Assembly (NCBI RefSeq): GCF_026914185.1
Contig: NC_070575.1
Span: 620,001-684,000 of the forward strand
Direction: 5' to 3'
DNA length: 64,000 bases
Source: Puccinia triticina
Lineage: Eukaryota; Basidiomycota; Pucciniomycetes; Pucciniales; Pucciniaceae
Within the stretch, counting starts at the first letter, position 1; each line of letters starts with the position of its first letter. Shown here piece after piece: positions 1 to 11,044 of this stretch. The translations under genes were made by a program, and so were the position numbers. The notes under the pieces are model-generated. The model did not search any database. It was given only the letters and a program-made list of their open reading frames with translations, and had not been told where the DNA came from.

Positions 1-119
1 TACTCCAGCGCTGCTCCAAGTCTGCTCCACCAGCACTTGTAGAGCTTGCAGGACTGCACCAGAGCACTCAATGTGGCACAGTCAGCTGATCCTAATTTTT
101 TCCCAGGAACAGCTGATGC

Positions 120-1080
120 TCATCATAAGCTGAGCAGTAGGCATTGACTGAGCCTGGGCCAAAGGTGAGCATTGGCTGAGCCTGGGCCACAGCTGAGCAT
201 TGGATATTCCAAGCCTGAAACAAATCCAAGTGTCAGCTGGACCAAGAATATTCCAAATCTGAGCATCAGCTTAGCCAACAATGGTCCAGAGCTGAGCATC
301 ATCTTGGAAAAGGCTTGTGCAGAGCTTAGGATCAGCTGGGACAATACTGTTCCAAAGATTAACACCAGCTGGGCCAAAAATTTTCAAAAGCTGAGCATTG
401 GCTGAGCCCATGCTGGTACAAAGCTTAGCATTGGCTGAGCCAAGGCTGTTCCAAAGCTGAGTATCAGATTTTTTGAGACTATTCAAAAGATTAATATCAC
501 CTGAGCCAAGGCTGTTCCACAGCTGAGCATCAGCTGAGCCAAGGCTGGTCCACAGCTGAGCATCAGCTGAGCCAAGGCTGGTCCACAGCTGAGCATCAGC
601 TGAGCCAAGGCTGGTCCACAGCTGAGGATCAGCTGAGCCAAGGCTGGTCCACAGCTGAGCATCAGCTGAGCCAAGGCTGGTCCACAGCTGAGCATCAGCT
701 GAGCCAAGGCTGGTCCACAGCTGAGCATTGTCTTAGCCAAGGTTGGTCCACAGCTGAGCATCAGCTGAGCCAAGGCTGGTCCACAGATGAGCAGAAGCTG
801 TTACAGGAGTGGTCAGACTCAGAATCTGAGCATTGGCGTGGCCGAGATTTATACAAAGCTAAAAATCAGCTGAGCCAATACTGGTCCAAAGCTGAGCATC
901 GGCTGGGCCAATGATAGTCCTAATCTGAGTCTAAGCTGAGCCATCACTGGAATAAAGCTGAAAATAAGCTGGGCCAGGACTGGTTCTGATCTGGGAAACA
1001 AAGCTGAGCATGAGATGGGCACCAAAGCTGAGCATAAGCTGGGAGCTAAAGCTGAGTATCAGCTGACCAGAAATGGGGAT
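120..1080. repeat. 33-bp minisatellite array (GCTGAGCATCAGCTGAGCC type)
   Basis: Between about 500 and 800 a near-perfect 33-bp unit repeats head to tail (CAGCTGAGCATCAGCTGAGC followed by CAAGGCTGGTCCA). It becomes degenerate towards both edges. The unit length is a multiple of three, so the array reads as open frames on both strands with an 11-residue repeat (for example LAQLMLSCGPA on minus). I regard these frames as by-products of the repeat and not as genes. A degenerate relative in the opposite orientation lies at about 54.4-55.2 kb. Confidence 0.85.
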
Positions 1081-1128
1081 CAGCGGTGCCCAGCAAAAAC
1101 TGAGGATCTCCTGTGGAACTTCTTAAAC

Positions 1129-1190
1129 TGGTTAGATGGTGGGTAGATGGTGGGTAGATGATGGGTAGATGGTGGGTAGATGGTGGGTAG
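1129..1190. repeat. 11-bp tandem repeat (GATGGTGGGTA)
   Basis: About five consecutive copies of an 11-bp unit with one or two substitutions sit directly downstream of the minisatellite. No coding role is visible. Confidence 0.85.
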
Positions 1191-1204
1191 CCCGCTGGAG
1201 CTGG

Positions 1205-1515
1205 CATGATGTCACTTGTCATCAAGTGACCATTTTTTTTTCCTGGTGTTTCTGAGTCATCAAGAGTATATTTCCTCTTGATGACCCAGTTGGACTGATC
1301 ATCAAGAGTTCATTTCCTCTTGATGATCCAGTTGATCAGACCGGTCTGACCGGGTCATCAGGTGTGTAATCTTTTGATGACCAGTCGGACCGGCTCATGA
1401 AGAGTTTATTCTCTCGATGGCCAGCCAGACTGGTCTTTGAGAGCGTATTACTTAGATGACGGGGTCTGTCCAGGACATCAAGAGTGAATTTCCTCTCAAT
1501 GAAGCTCATTGAGAG
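1205..1515. repeat. Degenerate GATGACC palindromic satellite
   Basis: Alternating CTCTTGATGACC and GGTCATCAAGAG half-sites form imperfect palindromes separated by short TTTCCTC spacers. The core is the same as in the long arrays at 3.6-5.0, 21.5-22.8, 25.9-26.3 and 43.9-45.2 kb, but more diverged. Flanking ends of a carrier element were not found here. Confidence 0.7.
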
Positions 1516-1751
1516 GAAATCCTACATGTAGTGTACAGCCCCGGCTAGCTCCTCTCGGGTGGGTGACTAGCGGGCTGTTACATAAAATTTACACAGTTCG
1601 GGCTGCATCCGCTGCCTTTACAGCCCCAAAACTACCGCCTCCGCTGGAGATGCTCTCAGCCTCAAAGCCTGCATAGCCCCTGTATGACAGGCTGCATACA
1701 GTAATGTGATTGTTAGAAAATCACTACTTTCTTTGTTTTTAACTTTGGGGC

Positions 1752-2158
1752 AACGCTGCAACCAATGCAATGCAATGCATGTATTGGCCGATACAGTGCA
1801 TCGCATTGCCTTGCCAATACATGAAATCTGCAAAATCGTGCATCAAATTGGCAGTCCCAATGCATGCTTTTCAAAAAGCTTGCATTGCATTGGCAGGTCA
1901 ATGCACTACCAATGCACTGTATCATCAATGCAATAAAGCCTGTATCAAGGCCGATACCACCAAAAATGCATTGCATCGGCGGACCGATGCATGCAATGTG
2001 ATAAAGTGTGCATTGCATTGGCTGTCCCAATGCATGCTTTTCAAAAAGCCTGCATCGCATTGGCAGGCCAATGCAATACTGATGCGGTGTATACCAGATG
2101 CAATTTGATGCAATACAGGCCAATGTGCGATACCTGCATCACATTGGTTGCAGCGTTG
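1752..2158. mobile_element. hAT-type MITE with CAATGCA subterminal repeats
   Basis: Perfect 17-bp inverted ends (CAACGCTGCAACCAATG at 1751-1767 and its complement at 2142-2158) are flanked by the direct repeat TTTGGGGC (1744-1751 and 2159-2166), which fits the 8-bp target duplication of hAT elements. The interior is dense in CAATGCA/TGCATTG motifs. It also contains two copies of a roughly 65-bp segment (around 1836-1905 and 2011-2080). No transposase is encoded, so it would be non-autonomous. The superfamily call rests only on duplication length and end structure. Confidence 0.75.
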
Positions 2159-2215
2159 TTTGGGGCCTCAAGGGTTGGACCATTGGAATCCTGGACCAAT
2201 TTTACACTTGTGGAG

Positions 2216-2420
2216 ACTGTAAAATGAAGATGTGTCTGGTGAGAGTCAAACTCACGACCTCAGCTATGCTGAGACACATACTAGAGTGCTGCCTTTACCA
2301 ACTAGGCTACAGAAACTTGTGGCTGCCAGCTGGGTGGTTGGTTGGTAGTGCTCATGGGTCGATCCAACAGCCCTCCATACTGTGGTGATACATCATGGTA
2401 GCAGACTAACAGACAACTCA
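2216..2420 (-). mobile_element. tRNA-like dispersed repeat, copy 1
   Basis: This roughly 200-bp block recurs almost unchanged at 22.24-22.46 kb. On the minus strand positions 2316-2232 fold like a tRNA: an acceptor stem with one mismatch, a GCCT/AGGC D stem, a long CTCAGC/GCTGAG variable arm, and a GTGAG/CTCAC T arm. The pol III A box (TAGCCTAGTTGG) is perfect and the B box (AGTTTGACTCT) has one change relative to copy 2. The anticodon arm does not form a normal 5-bp stem with a 7-base loop, so I do not assign an anticodon. It is probably a tRNA-derived mobile sequence rather than a working tRNA gene. Confidence 0.65.
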
Positions 2421-2524
2421 ACAACACTGATCGGACCCTTTGCCACATTCCCCTCCCCTGCCCTGTGGTCAGCGCGGCACCCTCATCAAGCCAAACAGCC
2501 GCCCAAAGGGATTTTGACTGCCTG

Positions 2525-2830
2525 TACAGTGGGTCATCTAATGTTTTTGGCACCACATTTTTGAATGCAGAAGCTCAGGCCACAGCATTCAAGTCATGAG
2601 ATTGGCTACAGGGGTGGAAAATAAGTTCCTAAGAATGATTATGAAATAATAAAAAGTAAAAATCAAAAAATGAAAAATGTGGAATTTTTTTAATTTCTTG
2701 CAAATTTCTCAGAATGTTTATTACTGTTCAAACCAAGGAGGGATAATTGGAGAGAAAAGTGTGGCATACAACAAGAATGATAAAAAATGAAAAAAAAATT
2801 GAAACCATTTTCAATGATTTTTTGGGTGGA
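2525..2830 (+). repeat. Dispersed repeat, inverted partner of 11.05-11.34 kb
   Basis: The block starts at CAGTGGGTCATCTAATG and runs through an AT-rich stretch with TTTCTCAGAATGTTTATTAC. The reverse complement of the same block ends at about 11340. The two copies are long, clearly homologous and in opposite orientation. No terminal duplication was found, and the type of element is unknown. Confidence 0.7.
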
Positions 2831-3297
2831 TGGGTTATCAACCAATTTCATTTGAACTCAGGGACTGTAGCCCAAATCACCACTAATTTGACTCAATTTA
2901 TTTTATCCAACTAGAGGCCAAGGCGGCTGCGCCGCTGCAGGGCAAAAAACACACTTACAGGTATGGGCTCTGGCAAGGATAGACAAATCATACCCAGTCC
3001 ATCCACAAGATCTATGGCACAGGATTAAAAACTCAGTCTATCTTACATGATACCAAGTGTGGCATGTGTGAACCATATGTTCTTTATTTTCAGTCAGAAA
3101 ATTCAGATGCAGCCGAATCACCACCCTAAACTGTATGTGACATATACAATTCGCTTCACCTCTATCTTTTCCTGAATAAATGTCATGCCAAGTCTTGAAG
3201 GTACATATGTGTCTAAGGCCCAATAGTAAATCAGATAATCTTGGATAAAAAATGGCATTATATAACCAAACATGATGTTTTCACAATGTTTTGCCTA

Positions 3298-5382
3298 GGG
3301 TCAGCCTAAATGCACTCCAAACTTTTACTTCATGCACTCCACATTTTTGGCTTTGGGGGGCCAGCACTCCAAAAAAGTTGGAGTGCCTTGATTTTGCACT
3401 CCCAAAACATGGAGTCCCCAGATGGGCACTCCATGTTTATTGGAGTACACAACTGGGTACTCCAAAATTGACCAAAATAGGGGAGTGCAGCTAGATGCAC
3501 TCCAAAAAAAATGGAGTGCAAGCCCAAGTACTCCACCTTTTCAGTGAAGGATTTTGGCTTTGCACTCCAGCTGGCAAATACCAAATGGAGTGCATTGGGG
3601 TGCACTCCAATGTCTCCTTTTTTTTGGAGTGCCCACAATCACACCTCTCGATGACCGGTCTGGACCGGTCATCAAGGGGCACACGACCGGTCATCCAGAG
3701 GACTCATACCTCTCAATGACCAGCGCGGACCGGTCATCAGTCACACCTCTCGATGACCGGTGTGTACCGGTCATTGAGGGGAGGTGCTACTCTCGATGAC
3801 CGGTCTTTACCGGTCATCGAGGGGACTCCCACCTCTTGATGACCGGCGTGGACCGGTCATCAGTCACACCTCCCGATGACCGGCACAGACCGGTCATCAG
3901 TCACACCTCCCGATGACCGGCACAGACCAGTCATCAGTCACACCTCCCGATGACCGGCACAGACCGGTCATCAGTCACACCTCCCGATGACCGGCACAGA
4001 CCGGTCATCAAGAGGACTCACACCTCTCGATGACCGGTCATTGAGGGGACTCACACCTCTCAATGACCGGTCATCACCGGTCATTGAGGTGAGTCACATT
4101 TCTTGACGACCGGTCAGACGGGTCATCAAGGGTAATAACACCTCTTGATGACTGGTGTGTACCAGTCATTGAGGGGAGGTGCTACTCTCGATGACCGGTC
4201 ATTGAGAGGAGATGTTACTCCTCTCAATGAACGGCACAGACCGGTCATTGAGAGATGTGACTCACCTCGATGACCGGTCATCACCGGTTATCGAGAGGTG
4301 TGAGATGGTGTGAGTCCTCTCGATGACCGGTGGTGACCGGTCATTGAGAGGTGTGAGCCCTCTTCATGACCGGTGATGACCGTTCATCGAGAGGAGGTGC
4401 TACTCTCAATGACCGGTCATCAAGAGGTGTGAGTCCCCTCGATGACCGGTCTGACCAGTCATCGAGAGGTGTGAGTTCCCTCGATGACCGGTCTGACCGG
4501 TCACCGAGGAATGTGACTCACCTCAATGACCGGTCATCACCGGTCATCGAGAGGTGTTATTACCCTTGATGACCGGTCTGACCGGTCATCGAGAGGTGTT
4601 GTTACCCTTGATGACCGGACTGACCAATCATAGAGAGGTGTGAGCCCTCTCCATGACCGGTGATGACCGGTCATCGAGAGGAGGTGTTATTAGCCTCGAT
4701 GACCGGTGGTGACCAATCATCAAGGTGTGAGTCCCCTCGATGACCGGTCTGTGCCGGTCATCGGGAGGTGTGACCGGTCCGCGCCGGTCATCAAGAGGTG
4801 GGAGTCCCCTCAATGACCGGCACAGACCGGTCATCAAGAGGAGATGTTACTCCCCTTGATGACCAGCACAGACCGGTCATCGAGAGGAGATGTTACTCCC
4901 CTCGATGACCGGCACAGACCGGTCATCGAGAGGTGTGATTCCCCTCAATGACCGGCGGTCCGGTACAGACCGGTCAGTGAGAGGAGATGTTAATCCGCTC
5001 AATGCCAGTCTGTACCGGTCATGGATATCAGGAGGATCAAGTGGGGTGTGTTTGTACATAGCCCGGTTGAAGTTGTAGGCACTCCAGCTCTGGCTGGAGT
5101 GCACAGTACTGCACTCCCCTTTTGAGGAGGAGAAATATCAGGAATGGAGTGCTAGGGGAATGCACTCCAATCTGATGGTGTGAGACTCATGGGCACTCAT
5201 TACATTTCCTGGCCACTGGAGTTCTTTGTGGTGCACTCCGAAGATTCTTGAGTCCCCGGTTCTGCACTCCAATCGAGTTGGAGTACTCTAGTCTGTACTC
5301 CAACAATCATTGGAGTGCACACTCCATACACTCACTTTTGGAGTGCTTTTGGGATTTTTTTGGAGTGCATTTAGGCTGACCC
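3298..5382. mobile_element. Satellite-carrying TIR element, GGGTCAGCC family, copy 1
   Basis: Ends are inverted copies of GGGTCAGCCTAAATGCACTC, flanked by an exact 8-bp direct repeat TTTGCCTA (3290-3297 and 5383-5390), as expected for hAT-type insertion. About 340 bp at each end is crowded with CACTCCAA/TTGGAGTG motifs, which look like subterminal transposase-binding repeats. The middle 1.4 kb is a palindromic satellite. No transposase is encoded. A sister element with the same ends lies at 43644-45486. Confidence 0.85.
3646..5030. repeat. Palindromic GATGACCGGTC satellite, array A
   Basis: Tandem palindromes of the form CTCGATGACCGGTC followed by GACCGGTCATCGAG, with spacers related to AGGTGTGAGTCCC or its complement. 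Because every unit is self-complementary, the array reads the same on both strands. Short open frames through it encode repeated DDRS-type peptides and are not credible genes. Confidence 0.9.
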
Positions 5383-5559
5383 TTTGCCTAATCTCAAACA
5401 TAAATGCACCTTTTTTCCAACTTTAAATGCAATATTTTCCCCTGGAAATGGCATTACCAAACTCAGACAGCATGTTTTCACAAATATTCATGAATCACTT
5501 GTAGTTGTATAATGATCACTAAGATAAGCAAAAATTGGAAAATTGATGGTACAACTAGA

Positions 5560-5761
5560 TGTTATGAGCCGTAGCGCGGACTCCGCAGCGCAGACTCACA
5601 TGTACATAGACTACACGTACATGTCACGGACCATACTCAAGGTTCGAGAGGCTGGAGATCCAAGCCTCTTCCTCATCCTGCAATCTACCATCTTGGATCC
5701 AGAACTCCCAGAACCCCAGAACCCAGATTCCATCTTCCTCTCCACAGAACAGACCATAACA
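5560..5761. mobile_element. Solo LTR (TGTTATG...CATAACA)
   Basis: A 202-bp block begins TGTTATG and ends CATAACA, a 7-bp perfect inverted terminus of LTR type. It is flanked by the 5-bp direct repeat CTAGA (5555-5559 and 5762-5766). The flanks join to give CAACTAGAGGTCAAGGCGGC, and a closely similar uninterrupted sequence is present at about 2904-2930, which acts as an empty-site paralogue. A GAGCC-rich start and lack of internal sequence indicate a solo LTR left by recombination. Confidence 0.75.
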
Positions 5762-5766
5762 CTAGA

Positions 5767-6400
5767 GGTCAAGGCGGCTTTGCCGCTGCAAAGAATTTCC
5801 CCAATTGCTCTACCTCCTAAGCAAAAGGATTAAAAGAATTTCCCCAATTCCTCTACCTCCTAAGCAAAATGGTTAATTTTATTGTACCATCATCTAGCTG
5901 GCTTTAGAAGCTTATAAATCCCTTCAATCATCTACGGATTTCTCCTCTCAGTTCTACCCTCTCTTGAGAAAGATAAAAGGATCTTTCTCAATCTCAGCAT
6001 TTCACTTTTATTGCACAATGCAAACTGAGGGTATTCTTTTGGTGTTGTTAATATTGTTTGAAGGCTTCTAAGGCACAGAGCCTAAAAAGCAAGTGTGAGA
6101 TATAGAAATTTATGTATAAATTGGCCGCACATGTGCAACAGACATGCATGGGGAAATTTATATCATAAATTTCCCAAAAAAATTATGTGGGTTCCCTTTC
6201 CTTGCATAAGAGTGATATTTGAGCATTGGCTATCCCAAAAAAGCAATCACCAACCTGCTTCTTTTGCTATATTTTTCAATGTGAGTCCTGAAGGTTGGAC
6301 CAGCACAGAGGGTTGGAAAGCGGAGAGACTCAAGCCCAAATCCGGGCGTATTGATCAATCATAGGCTCATAGTTTTGTAGGCCACATCCTACGTGGGACA
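5767..6400. other. Non-coding stretch, no gene recognised
   Basis: It holds a short tandem duplication of AGAATTTCCCCAATTGCTC (about 5795-5860), a TATAAATCC-like motif at about 5913 and otherwise unremarkable AT-rich sequence. No coding region, RNA gene or complete mobile element could be supported. Confidence 0.5.
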
Positions 6401-6409
6401 CTTTGACAA

Positions 6410-7970
6410 TTAGTTCAGCAGATGCTGCAGTAAGATATCCACTGTTTTTTGGGAGAAATTAGTTAAATGTTTTTTTTTCATCCAGTGAAAGTCAGACTCC
6501 TCCCTGATCCTTGAATTCAAGTGGCTTAATAAACCAATGACAGCAGCAATTAGCTCCGTAAGCTTATGCTTGCTCACAACTGAAGAAAACAATTTGGTAA
6601 ATCAGGTTGGGTTGGAAAACCAGTACATCAGTAACTGGTACATGTGTCATCTCAATCATAGTGAGCTGTTCTGACCTGTCAAAGTTTGCATCGTCATTGA
6701 TGCCAACCCCAAAGCAGCCCATCTCCACCACCTGCTTGGCCTGTCCTTCATCCCCCCCGACCCGCAGAACAAGCGCATCTGAGTAGTTTGTGCCCAGATA
6801 AAACGTGTGGCCGACCTCAATCGCCGTCGAGGAGTCCAACGCTGAGCCGCAGTCGGGGCAGTGATCTTTGAAAGCGCTTGGCTTGCTTTATGGCCCCGAT
6901 CCTGGTTTACCGACGGACACTGTGCGCAGGTCGTGGACAGTGTAGGTTGGTAGACTGGGCCATATCGAGAGCGGGGACAGCTCAAGTCGGCCATCTGAGT
7001 CTTGTACAGGCGGTGAAAAGCAGCGGCGGAACTGGGAGTTGACGCGCTCAAAGATTTGCTCGATCTCCACGGCTAGACAGCTCTCGTCCACGAGCACCTC
7101 CATCTGCTCCCACTGCAATTTGAACGCGGGCAACGCATCGTTCTCGAAGGACTGGACCGGACAGATGTCTGGACACACTTTCAACAGCTTGAGCGGATGC
7201 AGCTCGTGGGTCGCCGGCAAGACGGCTGCGAGGAACCACCCCGTGCCTGGGGATGAGAAGAACTGAACTTGCAGCCGGCTGGGGTTGTCTACCCGCGGTG
7301 ATAGGCTTGATGGTGCTAGTTCCAGTTTCGAGGTGTTCAAACATAGGGTACAGTGGATTAACCTGTCTTCTCCTGCTGGGGTGATGATCAAAACAGGAGG
7401 GGGACGTGAGTAAGCGGACCAATGCGGCAAAAGTGCAGTGGAAAAAAAACAGCAGAATTGGTACTCACACAACGACTGGTAATATTAATTTGTGGGACGT
7501 CGCACTGCCGATAGCTTCAATATCAGCTTTGGCCTGAGGAAGAAGCAAAAATGTTAACAACTGGTCGATTTTGAAGGTTAAGAAGATTGACTGACAAACG
7601 TGAACGGGATCCCGATTGTCTGGAAAATCCTCCGGTAGGCCTCCTGAACCCGCTTGTAAGACGCCATGGCAGCTGGAACTTCGGCGTCGACGGTGTAGAG
7701 CTTGATTGGAGGGCTGAGATTGGGATCAAGGCCCGGTCGATGTGACAGATGTATGGCCTTCAGTTCCGCTTGATCACCCAGACTACTCTGCCCGTCTTTG
7801 GGTTCTGTTGTGCTGAATATCACTGCTTGGCATGAATGAGATAGTAAGAAGAAATCAGCAGGGCCTGTTTGCATCATGTTTATGGGGCAAAATTGACAGA
7901 CCAATTCCGCTCGGCAATTGGTAAACGCCAGTCTTGCTGAACGGGTGGGATAACAAACTGCAGTCAAAGC
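6410..7970 (-). pseudogene. Mitochondrial (bacterial-type) prolyl-tRNA synthetase, partial
   Basis: Several exons in order match the middle of organellar ProRS, the class II enzyme that charges tRNA-Pro. Reading on minus: LYTVDAEVPAAMASYKRVQE with EAYRRIFQTIGIPF (about 7735-7600); after a GT-AG intron ADIEAIGSATSHK (the ADSG-GG-SHEF region); after another, AGEDRLIHCTLC (the GED...C..C motif, about 7375); a long editing/insertion stretch; then HCPDCGSALDSSTAIEVGHT and MGCFGVGI (about 6865-6690), corresponding to the EVGHxFxLGTKYS and MGCYGIG motifs; and a short ELIAAVIG piece near 6530. Splice phases agree across the 7.38 and 6.87 kb junctions. The N-terminal class II motifs and the C-terminal anticodon-binding domain were not found, so this is a gene fragment or a decayed gene, not a complete enzyme. 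Confidence 0.6.
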
Positions 7971-8826
7971 AAACCATGATTAAGTCTCAGCTCAGCGGAA
8001 AGCCGCTGTAAATCAGTGCAGCGTGCCAATGTCGGGCAGGAGCTCGTTGAGCTGGTTCAAGTGCAGATTGGGTGTGAGGCCTTGGAAGTAGCGGATCCAC
8101 CCGAGCTGGGTGAACAGGCCCAAGGTCAGCTTTTGTTTGGGAGGCACAGTAATGCGAACACGGGGCAAAAACGTCACTAATGGAATCAACTTGGCCCAGG
8201 TTACTGGCTGTTCAGGGGGCGGAGGTTGGCCACCGTTACTTAGTAGGTCCTAGCGGTTGTTGCGGTTGTCTTGGCAAGGGGGTGGTTGGCAAGGAAATGA
8301 GCGCTTGCCACGCAGGTCAGAGGTACGGAAGTGGCGTGGCGGTGGTGTGGTTGTCAAGGCAGGATGAATGTGCCATGGATCTTGAGGGCTGTGCCCGGTG
8401 GTGCTGAATTGTCTATATAAGCAGGGAGTTTGATTGCTTGTTTGTGTCCCCCAGGGCGTCCTCTGCCGCTGTACTTCCAGCGTGTGGTTTGTCCTCAACC
8501 CCCTCCGCTGTTGCACTTGCACAGTCTGAGGGGCTCTACTCGGTGGCCCCCCTTTGCATAATGCCTTCAATGCGGTGCGCTGGGGGCCATCCACTATTTT
8601 AAACCCTGCTAGACAGGGATGGATAGTGGGTCCAGTTTGTGGTGTTTGGATTTTGTCTTAAGAAGGCTTTTTTTTGTGATTTATTTTTTTTTGAAAGGGG
8701 GAACCCTCACATTTTTTTTGTAATTTGGTTAATTTGTAGGGGGAACCCTTGATCTTTGTTTCTGTGTTTCTCTGTCTTTAATAAACTTGGATGATCACTT
8801 TACAGCAGACAAGTCTTGATTCAAGT
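7971..8826. other. Unassigned region between two gene fragments
   Basis: On minus, 8215-8035 reads as an open stretch (QKLTLGLFTQLGWIRYFQGL is part of it) that I cannot place in a family. It may be a further exon of the neighbouring fragment. Downstream there is a TATATAAG motif at about 8413, a T-rich tract at 8670-8730 and an AATAAA at about 8779, an arrangement that could be LTR-like, but no paired ends or target duplication were seen. Confidence 0.4.
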
Positions 8827-8828
8827 TC

Positions 8829-9664
8829 TCAACTCTCCTCAAGCCGATCCTTCAAGACATCCAAACCCGCCTGATCTTTTGCACCCAAGAAATCATCCAA
8901 ACCAAAGTGGCTAACTACATGCCGAAACACGAGGACCCTGATTACCCTAACAAGCTCATCCAGGCCAACCAGAAACGTCGGCAGAGTGGCCAAAAGTCCA
9001 AGAGTACCAACAATCCTCCCACCCCACTCCTCGAGCATCCTCATGCAACACTTAAGTCCAGGCTTCCGTCTGAAGGCGTCCAGGAAAATTGGTATCCTAC
9101 CTTGAGGAAGACCTTGTGGGTCCTATCAAGGCTGCATACGTATGTCAATGTATGTTTGCTGCACACATTGCCAACTATGCGTCCAAAGGTGACTGACAAC
9201 AAACCACACATGAACAGGATGCTATTTTTGAGGATTTCGCCGGCGAGGCGGTAGGCATTTGCTCGGAATCAATCATCAAAGCCTCCAACATGATGAACTC
9301 GGGCACGAGCCACCAGGCCAGCTCGACGACTCCGGCAATGAGCTCGAAGATCCAAGCGAATTCGATTGATCGGGAGCTGTTTGTGATCAGACATCTGTTG
9401 ATCCTCAAGGAAATGATCCGAACACTGGATGTTGTCCAAGTCGAGCGGGCCGTCGATCTCGGGCCAATCACCAATGTCTTGAAAGAGATCCTGAACCCAA
9501 GCTTCAAAGACTTGCTGATCTTCAAGCCAATCACCTTGATGAATAAGCTGAAGAACCTCAACCACAGTCAGATCAAGTTTTCAAACGGATGCGATACTCG
9601 TCTCAGAGAGAGCAGGACCGCCATCGCCGCTGCCCGGAGAAGAATCAACCACCGGACAACTTGA
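8829..9664 (+). pseudogene. COG3 (Golgi tethering complex subunit 3), partial
   Basis: Two exons match the C-terminal half of conserved oligomeric Golgi complex subunit 3 (Sec34), a vesicle-tethering protein. Exon one ends at 9149 and includes QDIQTRLIFCTQEIIQTKVA, then YMPKHEDPDYPNKL and ENWYPTLRKTLWVLSRL. A GTATGT...CAG intron (9150-9217) leads in phase to DAIFEDFAGEAVGICSESII and RELFVIRHLLILKEMIRTLD. The second exon stays open to a TGA at 9662-9664. The N-terminal part of COG3 is not present upstream, where repeat-like sequence begins. The part that is present is undamaged, so this may be a captured or recently truncated fragment. Confidence 0.65.
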
Positions 9665-10315
9665 GGATGAATTGGTGGCAGATTGTCTTCAGCTTGAGGT
9701 CGGCGTCCGACTTGCTGTCGATAGTCTTTGTGATTTGGGCGTCCAGCATGTCCAGATTGAGGTTGAGATGATGCTTGTTGACGGATAAAGGGTGGTATTG
9801 CCGAGCAGAAATGAGCAGTAAGAGTCGCAGCTAAGAGGTTAGTCAGAATGGGGCGGGGTCGTACACCAAAAAAAGGGGGAGGGCGGGGTTGTACACCAAA
9901 AAGGGGGCAGGGGAAGGGAAGACATACCAATAGACAAGTCTTCTCCAGGTGGCGGTATTGACAAGCAGACACAAGCGGCGAGAGTCATAACAAAACGCCG
10001 GTGGATGTAGGCTGTTGGAGGGTTGAAGATTGTAAGGGTGGCGAGTTGTAAGGTCGCAAACTGCCGGGGTGGATCGCGACTGCTGGTGCTGAGCTTGGAG
10101 TGTCGAGCCAGGTTTGGAGTGGGCGGGCGGTCTGGAAAGAGATGGTGCGACTTGTAATCTTCGAAGACATGCGTAATTTGGGCGGGGTTGGAGCGGGGTT
10201 TGAAAAATTTAGCGCGCATGCTCACTTGTCTTGACGACTGGCCTTGCATGCATGCGCGAGTCCAGTCATTTACTGGCTGTACAGAGCGTTCACAGGTCCC
10301 AGGGTGCAGATGGCG
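9665..10315. other. GC-rich stretch without recognised gene
   Basis: Two near-identical segments (GGGGCGGGGTCGTACACC and GGGCGGGGTTGTACACC, about 9850-9900) form a short tandem duplication. Long open frames exist on minus but show no family signature and are compositionally biased (Pro, Ser, Arg), so I do not call a gene. Confidence 0.45.
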
Positions 10316-10319
10316 GCGA

Positions 10320-10480
10320 GCCCATGGCGGATGAGGACAAATCCGTGGTGGATGGCGACAAATCCGTGGCGGATGGCAACAAATCCGTGGCGGATGGCGA
10401 CAAATCCGTGGCGGATGGCAACAAGTCTGTGGCAGATGGCGACAAGCTAATTGTGGCGGATGGCAACGGGCCCGTGGTGT
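10320..10480. repeat. 21-bp minisatellite (GGCGACAAATCCGTGGCGGAT)
   Basis: About seven copies of a 21-bp unit alternate GGCGAC and GGCAAC variants. The period is a multiple of three, so both strands carry open frames (ADGDKSV repeats on plus). No start context or wider gene supports expression. Confidence 0.8.
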
Positions 10481-10519
10481 GGGGCAACAGTCAGGATATT
10501 GTTGGGGGACAAACATGAC

Positions 10520-11040
10520 TGTGCTTATTTAAAAGGGGGAGGGGTTGGCAGCGGATTGTCCCCCCAGGGGATCCGGTTTCGTCCTACCCCCTCCCTGGGA
10601 GCCCACTAATCACTTGATTAGGGCCTTCCTGGACTACTCTAACAACCAGCCCACTTTTGCTCGTTGCTGCGGCACAGCTGGAGGGTCATCCATAGGGCCT
10701 TTGGGCCTTTGGGGATTTCAACATGTATTGTGCAATTTGTGGGCTGTTTGCACCAGGGAAAAATTGAGGTCACCTGAGGGCAGGTGATGTGAAGAAGACT
10801 CTTGTTCAGTCTCCAATCATACTCCAAAACCCATTGAGTGGGACTCCCCAATGACCACAAAGGGGCCATTGTTTTGATAGTGGAGTCTTGCCACAGTAGC
10901 TCAGGTGTCTGAACATGTTTTACTCAATGTCACCTGCCACCAGCTGTCATCACATTTTCCCTGGTGTTGTGACATTTTGTGAGAAAAAAACACCCCAAAA
11001 CTTAGATCCAGAGGTCTAGGATTGTGTGGATTTAAGAAAG
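10520..11040. other. Non-coding stretch
   Basis: The sequence includes a TTTAAAAG motif at about 10529 and a GTCACCTG...TTTTCCCTGGTGTTG segment (about 10925-10970) that resembles segments next to both minisatellites (1210-1245 and 55310-55345). No gene is supported. Confidence 0.4.
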
Positions 11041-11044
11041 TGGG

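Noticed and set aside
483..773. 96-residue frame with LAQLMLSCGPA repeats
   Set aside because: It follows the 33-bp minisatellite exactly; any frame through a period divisible by three stays open, and there is no gene context.
2232..2316. Functional tRNA gene
   Set aside because: Pol III boxes are present, but the anticodon arm is abnormal and the sequence is part of a dispersed repeat.
4366..5078. Short frames with repeated DDRSSR peptides in array A
   Set aside because: They exist on both strands because the units are palindromic, and no start or conserved domain supports them.
9839..10516. 225-residue minus frame rich in His/Pro
   Set aside because: It runs through the 21-bp minisatellite and a GC-rich duplication; composition explains its length.
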